Shown here: piece after piece, positions 22,901 through 32,400 of the stretch
How positions within the stretch are numbered: position 1 is the stretch's first letter
Layout of the letters: the number at the start of each line of letters is the position of its first letter
NCBI GenBank assembly: GCA_000507305.1
Contig: DF240784.1
Coordinates: 1 to 64,000, forward strand
DNA: 64,000 nucleotides
Direction of reading: 5' to 3'
From: Breviolum minutum Mf 1.05b.01
Lineage: Eukaryota; Sar; Dinophyceae; Suessiales; Symbiodiniaceae
Made by a program: the position numbers and the translations under genes
The notes under the pieces: generated by a model
The model's database searches: none
What the model was told of the DNA's origin: nothing
What the model saw: only the letters and a program-made list of their open reading frames with translations

Positions 22901-23461
22901 TCCCTACCGGATAGGGCAACGTGGGACCCCTTCCAAATGGCCTTTCACTCCATGGCTGAACTCCATGGGGGTTACGAGTTCGGAACCACTTCGTAGGTGG
23001 GATGATCCTCCAAGTCGTGTTTGGAGCTGTGGTTCAGCGACGAATGTCCCCTGCGAAAAAAAAACCAACTCAGCTTCCAACGGCAGGAGATACACATTGC
23101 AAGAATGTATCATTGACCTTGATCAACGGTGAATCACTTCAGACTGACAAAACTAAAGGCCAGTCGGCAAATTTCCATATTAGGGTGTTTCCTTAAATGG
23201 GTGGTACCCCCCATTTCACACCCCAAGTCATGATCATTTTTAGTAGGAAAACCCCATGGGTTTGTTGGGGAAACCCACCATTTTAGGAAACCCCCATATA
23301 TAATCAACAAAAAAACTGTGAGTGGATTTCCATACCTGATTCGCCACAGGAAGACACAGTGGGGAAGCACTGTAAATATTTCATTGTCGAACTCTTCTCA
23401 TCAGCACTGGGTTTCTTAAATGTTACCAAAAGCCCATCCCACTTCCCTTTCAAACACCTTT

Positions 23462-23554
<93 letters not shown>

Positions 23555-24800
23555 CTGAACACTTTCGCCAAACAAAAAACACTATCTAACCGGGAGTTTC
23601 TTTTTGACCAGTTCGCCATCAACGTCCCCTGGGAGTTTTCGGTGCCCCAACATAGACTCCTTGCACTGTCAGTGTTCCAAATCGACATCGGATCCTGGGT
23701 GTTAAAAAAACTAACGAATGTCGCACATGCAAATGGGCCGTTTGCACCGAAAGGAAAGGATCATCTGAACCAACTATTGATTTTCAGAGTGTTTGCTGCC
23801 AGTTTGGGGGAGGGTAGTATTAAGAAATCAAAACAGACTTACGGGAGTTTGTAAGATGAATGTGTGTGTGTGTTTTAATAACCATGGGGAAAGACATTAT
23901 GTAGTTGATCTTTGAAGAATTCTTAAATATGTAATATGTATTTACGATTATACGTAAACATATCTATGACCTATAAATTAGCTTTTGAATGCAAACCAAA
24001 CATTGACTCAGGCTGATGTGAAAACATTTAAGAATTAAGAACTATACATTCTACATACATGGCCCAAACGGTTCATGCAACTGAGTTATAAAACCATGTG
24101 CTCACGTCCGTCATTTTCAACTGAGGCAGCAGTTTCAGCGGCTTGAGTGCAGTACGATGAAGATGCACCAACAGGTACTGTGGCAGATTCAACAAGGACC
24201 TGTAAATGGTGTGTGACCAACTAACCAAGTACCCGGAAAACGAACGGAATGTCCCTTAAGAAGGGGCTTTGTTTCAAAAGGAAAGGCAAACGTCTTGCCA
24301 ACTTTCTAATTTTTCAGGGGACATGTTCGTATTTTGGGGGAGTCACGGACGTTATGAAAAACAACAACATCTTCAGTTGACTCGAGTGCTTCAATGAGAC
24401 TTCCTATCAAACCTGGTTGATAGATTTTTGTTGATGGATTTCCATCCGTTTTCTGGGGCACAGGCGGTGGTGTTGCCACTGATAGGGCCCAAGTATGGAT
24501 GCAAGTGGAAGTAGGTGAAACCTCAAAAACGTTTCCCCAAAAAACAACTTGACCTGGTAGTACTTCTTAAGTATGCAGTGAAAGTAATCCTGGAAGCTGG
24601 CAAATGTACAACATCCACAAACCGCAGGCTGCAACACGCCATAAGACCCAGACCCAAGAACTGGAATTTGGCATCGCTACCACCCTTGGGAACGCTTCGC
24701 GGGTCCAGTGAAGGTCCCTTGTGTTGTCCAAATTTCATCTTCACTCTGAGGATGTGACTGTAAAGTTCTGGCCATTGTTGGACAAAGACACCTGTAACGG
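19991..24800 (-). CDS. Gene region with IPT/TIG-like exons (5' part of a large surface protein gene)
   Basis: Minus-strand exon candidates carry the IPT/TIG signature: a start like VxPxxGPxxGG, then LxCxxG, then VxVSLNGxDF. About 24560-24790 reads GVFVQQWPELYSHILRVKMK. About 24420-24530 reads LHPYLGPISGNTTACAPENG. About 23080-23110 reads LQCVSPAVGS. About 22770-22830 is protein-like. About 21490-21540 reads VKFEVALNQQDFVEASRG, a typical domain end. About 21230-21300 reads LRCRWRRWEFASTGITEV. About 20850-20970 reads ITAVDPPLGPNHKGLSIRLL, a domain start. About 20085-20190 reads CEVSIEPEGLHLVQTALAP. IPT/TIG domains are immunoglobulin-like folds found in secreted and receptor proteins. Introns hold several TIR elements and an AAC microsatellite. 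Exon joins are not proven. Confidence 0.5.
20702..20836. repeat. Family E element, copy E3, with extra outer TIR
   Basis: An outer inverted repeat TGGTAAACTAA/TTAGTTTACCA encloses the usual family E core (GTAAATCTAGGTAAATATACC, then TACATGGATTCTATGG). Confidence 0.65.
21016..21119. repeat. Family G palindromic element, copy G2
   Basis: CCATGAGCCCCCAAAACCAT at the left is mirrored by GGTTTTGGGGGCCCATGG at the right, with AGAGGTATTTTGG and TGGTTATTTACCATG-type blocks inside in opposite orientation to copy G1. Confidence 0.8.
21582..21723. repeat. Family D TIR element, copy D3
   Basis: TGGAGGATCATCCCAGTTAG opens the element and AAATGGGATGATCATCCA closes it. Confidence 0.8.
22137..22235. repeat. 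Family H-like element, copy H14
   Basis: ATGACTGGCTGGAAAATCTA on the left and TTAGTTTTCCGGGGTGTAA on the right match the divergent H subgroup also seen at 36575-36672. Confidence 0.5.
22414..22530. repeat. Family A TIR element, copy A5
   Basis: Opens AGTTGGTAGTTGAACCACCC and closes TACCACCACCTAG. It is more diverged than most copies. Confidence 0.7.
22627..22727. repeat. Family I element, copy I1
   Basis: CTAAGAATCCTGACCCCTCA at the left, AAAATGGCTATTTTGAG inside and AAGGATTCTTAGGG at the right. The same blocks are at 56447-56570 and 58199-58282. Confidence 0.75.
22844..23012. repeat. Family D TIR element, copy D4
   Basis: TTGGAGGATCATCTCATTCA and GTGGGATGATCCTCCAA are the inverted ends. 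Confidence 0.8.
23183..23295. repeat. Family F TIR element, copy F1
   Basis: GGGTGTTTCCTTAAATGGG begins the element and ACCATTTTAGGAAACCCCC ends it. Internally it shares ATGATCATTTTTAGTAGGAA with copy F3 in opposite orientation. Confidence 0.8.
23464..23554. repeat. (CAA)n microsatellite, about 30 units
   Basis: A pure CAA/AAC run of about 90 bases. The poly-Asn, poly-Leu and poly-Val ORFs across it are artefacts. Confidence 0.98.
24228..24345. repeat. Family H TIR element, copy H4
   Basis: TACCCGGAAAACGAACGGAA on the left and ATTTTTCAGGGGACATGTTCG then TTTTGGGGGAG on the right follow the nested-palindrome plan of family H. Confidence 0.6.
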
Positions 24801-25330
24801 AAAAAAACACATCAGCACAGTGCAGCACTGCGGCAAAATGCCAGCCACTTTAGACTTGGTATATACTCAAAAAGTAATGCTTACAAGAAATATCTAACTT
24901 TCAAGAGCTAGTATCTTCATCTGCGAGCAACTTGGTGGATTCATAACCCACTAAGATCCAATCTCACTTCGCAGAGATGAAATTATGAGACTATATGCTA
25001 TATTATTACGTATATACATATCTTCATAGAAGCTGACCCCAAAAAACGAAAGAGACAGGGGGTACCTACCTCATTGCAAAGTAGTTTTCGTAAACGCCTC
25101 TAATGTCAAGGCTCTATGGTTTAACTACATCGTGAATACCTTACTAATAACAGGAAACAACAGACTTTACAGGGATTCATTGCGGAGTTAAAGAAAAAAT
25201 CCTGACCAAGTCATGGCTTGCAGATAAAATTCCTATCACTTCACTATAGCCATGATTCATGCTGCGAGGCAATCCATGAGATTTATGACACAAAAAACTT
25301 TAAGGGGTTATCTTCGGTTGCCAGCATCAG

Positions 25331-25431
25331 CAGGAAACCCACAACAACTGAAAAATATGCAAAAGTCAACTTGGATTATCTCCCATCAAATAGGGATGAA
25401 CATGAAAAAACAAATATTTGAAACCACCAGC
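25331..25431. repeat. Family A element, copy A6, with near-perfect 9-bp TSD
   Basis: The copy ends TTTGAAACCACCAGC. It is flanked by CAGCATCAG (25322-25330) and CAGAATCAG (25432-25440), which match at eight of nine positions and read as a target-site duplication. It lies about 50 bases beyond the stop codon of the RCC1-like gene. Confidence 0.75.
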
Positions 25432-25484
25432 CAGAATCAGGAAGTGTGTCATTTTTTCCATGCCTCTTTTCCATCTCAAAAAAT

Positions 25485-27418
25485 TCACAGCTCCGAAGCT
25501 TTGCGCTTTGATACACCAGGCAGAATTTTCTGAGATGCAGTCGCATTCACCTCTTTGACGTTTTGAAGCTGCTCAGCAACACTACTACTATCTCCACCTA
25601 AGGGTCCTAAGCCCCATGTGACAACCTTACCATCAACTTGAAGAGCTGCAAAAGCTGAACTTGATGCTGCAATTTGACAAACTTCCTTCAACTCGGGTAC
25701 CTTGTAACGACCATTGCCCCAAGTTACAACCGTGCCATCTTTTCGTAGAGCGATGAAATCATAGAGACTATGTTCGATGTGTTGAATGTCATAAAGTTCA
25801 TCCTTGTCATAGTCACAGTTCCAGGTCACCACTTTGCCACTCTCAAGAATTGCAGCAAAAGCATTACAGTTCCCAACGATCCTTAGCTTTGATGAGATTT
25901 GAAAGTCTTGAAATCAAAGTTTTTTTTTGCAACCTATTGTTGTTCGGAACACATGCTTTTGACCCTGAGAGATTCGAAATTTCCATGAGAACGTAAATGT
26001 GTGTCCTTTCAAAAGCTGAACCCAAACCCTTTGGCCCCAGGTTCTCTCGAACATTGATCAGCTCACTCTGTACAGAACTGCTATTCCCACCACACTTTGG
26101 ATCACCCCAGGTGACAACATGGCCATCCGTCAAAATTGCAGCAAAAGCCTTATCAGTTCCAGTCACCTTTACCACATGCTTCAATTGCTCTTTCACCCCA
26201 GTACCTCGGTATAATTTCAGGGTTTTTGTCACTCAGATTTGCCAATGGCCATGGCGATGTTCTTGTTTTTTATTGTTGATGAAGTCCCAAATGGGTCAAA
26301 AACATGGTCACCAATTCCATGAGTTATTTCAATTACTTCTTCCACTTTTATTTTTCATTTGTTTGTTTTTGTTGACCTCTTAAAAACTCAGCAGCAAACA
26401 AATGTACATGGAAAACCGAAAGCCATCATCAGTTACAAACTGGATGAAACTGTAAAAGAAACATTGGCATGAGAGCATCGTTTCAACTTTGAGAAAAGGA
26501 ACTATCTCCACCCCCGGTTGGATCACCCCAGGTGATGACAGTAGAATCCTTTCGTATAGCTGCAAAAGCACATGCTGTTGAGCTGATGCTTATGACATCT
26601 TGCAGTTCTTCACGAATGTGCTCTGAAGAACCACCATCAGTCTGACGACCCCAAGTTACGACAGTTCCATTCCGGCGGATCGCAGCAAAGGAATGGTTTG
26701 CTCCACAAATATCTTTGACATCTTCCAGCAATGCTTGGACTGATGAGCTGTCCCCACCATTCTCGGCCTGACCCCAAGTAACAACATGTCCATCTGAAAG
26801 AATAGCAGCAAATGCACTGTTTGCACTGATGATACTCGTCACATCGTTCAGTTGGCTCTGCACCTTTGAGCTATCACCACCATCAGCAGCATTTCCCCAA
26901 ACAACGACCGATTTATCACCCAGAAGAGCTGCAAAAGATGAGCTGTTACCAATGATGGTTTGAACATCCTTCAAAAGGTGTTGTACTCTGGAAGAGTTAC
27001 CACCATCTCGGCCTTCTCCCCAAGTGATCACCGAAGCATCTCCACGTATCACAGCAAATGCTGCACTACCACCTACCAGGCTAGCACGTCGCGCTGAAGC
27101 AGTGACTGTTGCACCATCTTTCAAACCTGCATCTGCAAGTGTACAGCTAGTCTTCAGGATCTTTCCTTCTGCCGAAACATTCAGCAAAGGCATTCCCAAT
27201 TCTTCTTCTGCTCTGATTTTCAAATCTGAGATGAAAGCAACGGAATCCAAAGTTACTGTGGCAGTCCGTCCACTGGCCAAAACCACATCTATAGCTATCA
27301 TCGATGACATTCGCAAGCTTGAACCCACGGAACGAATTTGGGAGGAGCTTGAACTTTCACCCGCTGCGGAATCCGGGGGGAACAGTGAAATGATATCAAA
27401 AAAGCAACTAAATCGCAT
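25485..27418 (-). CDS. Ubiquitin-like + RCC1-like repeat protein, three exons
   Basis: Exons are 26503-27418, 26045-26204 and 25485-25881. Joining them gives one frame of about 490 codons ending KRKASEL and TGA. The start at 27418 (MRFSCFF) is the first ATG of the open frame; an alternative is MSSMIAID at 27310. After a Ser-rich leader the segment IAIDVVLASGRTATVTLDSV begins a ubiquitin-like domain that ends near GLKDGATVTA. About nine units of roughly 49 residues follow, each with the pattern FAAIxxDGxVVTWG, GGDSSxVQxxL and DVxxI, an RCC1-type beta-propeller repeat. Dinoflagellates carry many UBL/RCC1-like proteins, often labelled HERC-like. No HECT domain is present, so ligase activity is not supported. 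Intron 1 is GT-AG and restores GGGD-S-TGVKEQL. Intron 2 (25882-26044) must use a GA donor. The last two units are degenerate. Confidence 0.9.
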
Positions 27419-28090
27419 CCTTTCCTGATATCTCTGTGAAATAATTGCAAAGGAGGGAAAATAATATTCACAAAAACTCAACAATGGCCTTCCTTTATCA
27501 TTTTTCTTGGTTGTGAACTAGTCTGAAAGTAAGACAACTGTTTCAGTTGTCGACTGGTTCCACAAGAAAAGTTCAAGAGTTGGGCCCCGAACCGATCGGC
27601 CTAAATGGAGTGAACTTACCCCTATTACATGCCCGAAAATAAACCTTCAAGCAGGGTTATTATAACAAACCCCTATAAAAGAGTTATACAAAAGTGAAGT
27701 TATGTTATCCCCTACTTCTAACTGGTGACTGAAAGTGCCCCCCGCCAAGTCAAAAAAAATCCTCCAAATCCGACCAGACTCAACCAGACTCAGCTAAAAA
27801 CAGGGTGCCAACCTGTACTTCTCCAGGGGGGGCGATAGGAGTCCTATTCCAAAATTCAAGCCAAGGCTGTTGGGATGAGCCATCTGAATCCCTGAATCGT
27901 CGGGTGTAAAATTCATTAAAACCCCGGAGGATTCAGGGATTCAGATTGGTGGTACCTGTGGGTGAATTTGTACTGTTGTACCTTTTAACCAAAGAAGAAA
28001 ACACAAGAAAAGCATTTGGATATTTTTTTGATTTGTTTGCTCATGACCTTCTATATTGTAAAACTAACAAGGCTAAAATGTCCCTTGCAA
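27419..28090. other. Intergenic region upstream of the RCC1-like gene
   Basis: No exon is supported. It holds a hairpin at 27877-27950 and short homopolymer runs. It is the expected position of the RCC1-like promoter and trans-splice acceptor, but no motif could be identified by eye. Confidence 0.4.
27877..27950. repeat. Inverted repeat / hairpin
   Basis: CCATCTGAATCCCTGAATC is mirrored by GATTCAGGGATTCAGATTGG with a 35-base loop containing AAAACCCCGGAGG. No other copy was noticed. Confidence 0.7.
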
Positions 28091-28099
28091 TGGTTCTTG

Positions 28100-29361
28100 T
28101 ATCAGAGCCGGGCATGAATATATAATCTCCGTGGTCCTACAAAGCACCAATGCACTGGAGATGAAACGAAAGGCCTCAGTTTGGTCATCTTGCCCTCATA
28201 TGTTGAAGCTAAAAGTTGCTTCTCTTTGCTACAGAATCCACACTTGTTTCGGGAACTACGGTGCACAACTGGCAAGAAAGTTACACAAAATTCCCTTTCT
28301 GCGAGTTTTTGAGCTTGAATTCTTGTTACTTGAGTAATTGATGATATTTTATGATACTTTACTATACAAATTGATGTCAGCAAATATTATAATACATCTT
28401 CAACATAGTTCTCACAAGAGCTCAACCACTTCCAACCTTAGAATCAAGAAAACCTGTGTGGATTCAAAGACTGGGCTTCTGCACGGGCACGGTCAGATCC
28501 CCAAACTTGCATGTGAGCCGACCATCGTTGATGAAGTGTGCCCCTTCCAACTGAACCTCAGGAATCAAGCTAAACCATGCAAAGGTAGCACGGTACAGTA
28601 AGATATACCCCTCCCACGCTCCCTGAAACGTTTGCCTTTCCTTTTGGTGCCCGAGGCAGCGAAAAATCCATCGATTTTTTTTTGCAACGTCACGAATTTG
28701 TCGATTCACATTCTAAAGGACTTGAAAAGAAAAACATATGGCAATCATATTCGATCAGAATGGTACTGGCAATCTTAGGCTGACGGAAATGATATACAAC
28801 ATGTCACAAGGTAAAGGAAGAAGCAGCTTCAAACATGTCACATTCAGCATTCCAAGCTTCTAACAATAGTACCGCCTCTTGATGATCCAAATGCTGGCGT
28901 AACCTGGTGATTCGAACATTCAGGTCGTCTCCCAACTTGAGCAACGAAAAACCCTAGGTTGTTCAGGGTGTATAGAGGACGAAAAACTACCCAGTTATGC
29001 GGGGATAATCAACCGTTATAAGGATCCCTATTAAACAATCAATATATACCATGGGCCCCCCAAACCTCCATGTTTAATGTTTAGAGGTTTTTTTATATGG
29101 TAAATAACCTGATTTTCAGGTGTTTTCAAAACCCTCTATTTGTCTATGGGTTTTTGGGGCAAAAATGGTAGGAATGTCTCATCCAACGGTCAACACATCT
29201 CTGACCAACTTGGACGTTTCGCCTTTGCCACCGTAGGGGTGATGTAGTACTTGAAACCTTAGTGACGTGACATGTAGTGACGTTTAGGCGGAGAAAAATC
29301 CATGGTGATTTTGCAATGACCGGAATAGCGATTGCAGATGTGGGTATCCAGCAAATGACAA

Positions 29362-29422
<61 letters not shown>

Positions 29423-32400
29423 CAGTACTGATGACTATGATGATTATGATGATGAAGCTGCTGTTGTTGTTATTGTTTTTGGTGGTGGTACCAACTCAAT
29501 ACTCCTGGGTTTCACGACGCACAGCTTCGCCATTGGGTCCGATTTGAACACGATTCTGCCCATCCGCAGATAGTGTTAACCTGCCAATGACGTAGGATGT
29601 TTCCCTGCCATCCGTGGCTTCCCATGGCATCAGGTAGACATGGCAGCAGTACTCCACAAGACTCGGCTCATTGAAGGCAGGTGATGTGCAAGTGGCCTGC
29701 AGAATCCACGACTTTTTGGGGCGAAAAAACTCATCAACTGAGTTTTCCAGGAAAACTGCGAAGATTCATGGAAAAAAACAAACAATTACAAAAATGAACG
29801 TTTGTCAAAGTCAAAGTGCATCACATTGAACTTGAGAGCAGCATCAAAGACCTTTAGCAAATCCGTGTACAACGTAAACCCTTTCATTTGTTTCGTTGAA
29901 GGATTTGCGATTGAACAAAAAAACAAACATTTTCGGTGTGGAAATATTGGCGTTGTGAAAATATCCCACACAAAAATTCGTGTCAAATCCAATCACGACA
30001 AACGTTTTGTGTAGCAACACGTTTTTTCAGCACCATGGCACTGGATTCACTGAGAATGTTTCAATCCCATAGGATCCATGGGATTGGATTATTTACCTAC
30101 CATGAGTTCGGTGAAAAATGGCCACTAATTCACAAGGGGAACATATAGGCTTGGGGTAAATCTTCCCATCCCATGGATCCTTTGGGAATGTTGGATTCAC
30201 GGCCCACAAAATTTTCGCCTCGTTTTGAGTGACCATGAAGAGCGGAACGGCGATGTTCCCGAAGAGACACTTGATATTCCGCGAGTTCAAGATGGGTACA
30301 TCCTCATGGATTTTCCGCCGAAGAATGCTGGGTGATCGAAACGAATCATCTATAGAATGGATGATGGCAAAGGTATCACATCATCTATATGGATGGATGA
30401 TGGCAACAGATTATACAGCCTTACTTACGGTAAGATGGTGAAATGGCGGCGGTTGACGCCCCCTTTCCTGAGGTACCCTGACTGAACGCAAAGAAACCAA
30501 GGTATTTCCAAACTCAGGTCCACTCAAAGGTTCTACCTCAAACGTGGCATGTCATCATGCTTTCAAACATTTGACCACCGTGGATCTTGTCCTACAGTCC
30601 AGGGTGGAATCTGTAGCTATAAAAAATTCTCGGATGGTACGGTTTACGGTTTCCTATCAAACAATCAGAAAAAGATATAATTTGACACGTTCAGTACCCA
30701 TAAACCCCAAGAATTTCCATGATTTGTTTTTCTTAGCCGCTTAGCAGCTGGGTTTCCATCACGTTTGCTTGGAATTCCCATCATTCCCGGTATCATCGCA
30801 TCGACTCTCGACGACTTTTTCCAGGTGCCCCCAACCAAGGAGATGCTCGGAACAAAGCGACGGTAATAGAAGGTGAGTTGCTTCATGGGTTGCTGATTTG
30901 AAGCCTGAAGTGAGATGCAATCTCATGATTTGATTCGATGACCCGTTTTTTGACAAATCTCCGGAAAACAAGAAAAAAACACTGACATCAATTATCATCA
31001 ATTCATGAAAACAAGTCCGGAAGATTGATCTTAGAGACAGAAATGCAATGAACAGTATAAGGTAAAAAAAAAAAATACTCAACAAATTCCTATTTTTTCC
31101 GAGTTTTCTCTGTCAAACTCTCTAAGGTTGTCACATGAGTCGTACCCTTCACCATGGGTGTGGCAGGAATCGTCTCCAAGTCGAACGAGGCTAAATGACC
31201 AGTAGGTGAAAATGCTCCATCCACTGGAGGGGAAGTACCTTGGATCGAATGACCAACGGTCCATTTTTCAGGTAGCATCTCATCACCTAATTGAGCCGCG
31301 AAAAAAAAAAAAACGGCGTCCCTTACGGCTTCCATGAAACACTGGTTTGGTGAATAGGGCGACTTAGAATGGTTTTATTAGAATCCCTATGGAACTGGGT
31401 AGCTTCTCATCCCCTATAGTCCCTAAACAACCAGGTTCTTTTCATTGCTCAAGTGGCATGTTTTTCCTGCTTATATACCAGGTCTAGTCCTTGCCTTGGG
31501 GAAAATATTATCCCCACCACCTCTTAGAAGAACCAGAAAAATTCCATGAAATGATGAGGAAGATGAGGAAGGAGAGGAATTTTTGCAGCAAATGAACTCA
31601 TTTCAGATTGCTTGGATTTGCAACTCTTCGATTTCCCTGAACATATTCTTAAAATGTCCCAAATGGTGATTCAATGCTCCCAAATGGTGATCCAATGGTC
31701 TTAAATGGTGATTTAATGGTGATATACCATGGTTTTTCATCTGTAAAAAAGTAACCTCAAAGTTCTCCAAGATTTTTCCAATGATTGAGTCCTCGACACT
31801 GAAGCTCGGTATCAGAAATGACCAGGGCCTGACACAACGAGAAGAATACTGTACAAAGGATGATTGCTAAAGAAAAGAACATGTGGGTGTTTCCAAAAAT
31901 AGGGGGAAAACCCCAAAATGGATGGTTTATAATGGAAAACCCTATTGAAATGGATGATTTGGGGGTACCACTATTTTCGGAAACATCCATGTGATGCATC
32001 AAGAGCTTAAATGATTGGATCTTTGATACGAGTAATACTGTTGATGGAAGAAATCCTGCACCAGTTGATATGATAAATATCCCATTACTTAGAGGTTTTT
32101 TGTACATCCCAGGTGGTTGTTTGGGATTTCTGAACCATCAACAATAGTACTGTAATCAAAAAAAGCTGCCTTGCTCTTTCGAGAGCCAAAGACACATTGG
32201 AGGAGGATGTCCTGAAGAACCCGGGAACACTCGATTCTACAAATCACGTGCTGATGCATGGGGTGCCACTGGCATGTGAATCATCAGGCAGAAGTTATTC
32301 AACACCAAATGGCCTCTATGCATTTCAGAAAAACATATATTCATAAACGACGGAATATTCAACATTCAGAGCATATATATGCATATGTGATCAATGTTAT

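Noticed and set aside
23304..23688. Poly-Leu, poly-Val and poly-Asn ORFs
   Set aside because: These are the three frames of a CAA microsatellite.
29496..29498. TGA as the stop codon of the 28-43 kb TIG gene
   Set aside because: It lies just after a CAG|GAG junction like other GA donors here, and TIG-like exons continue downstream at 28.5-28.95 kb.
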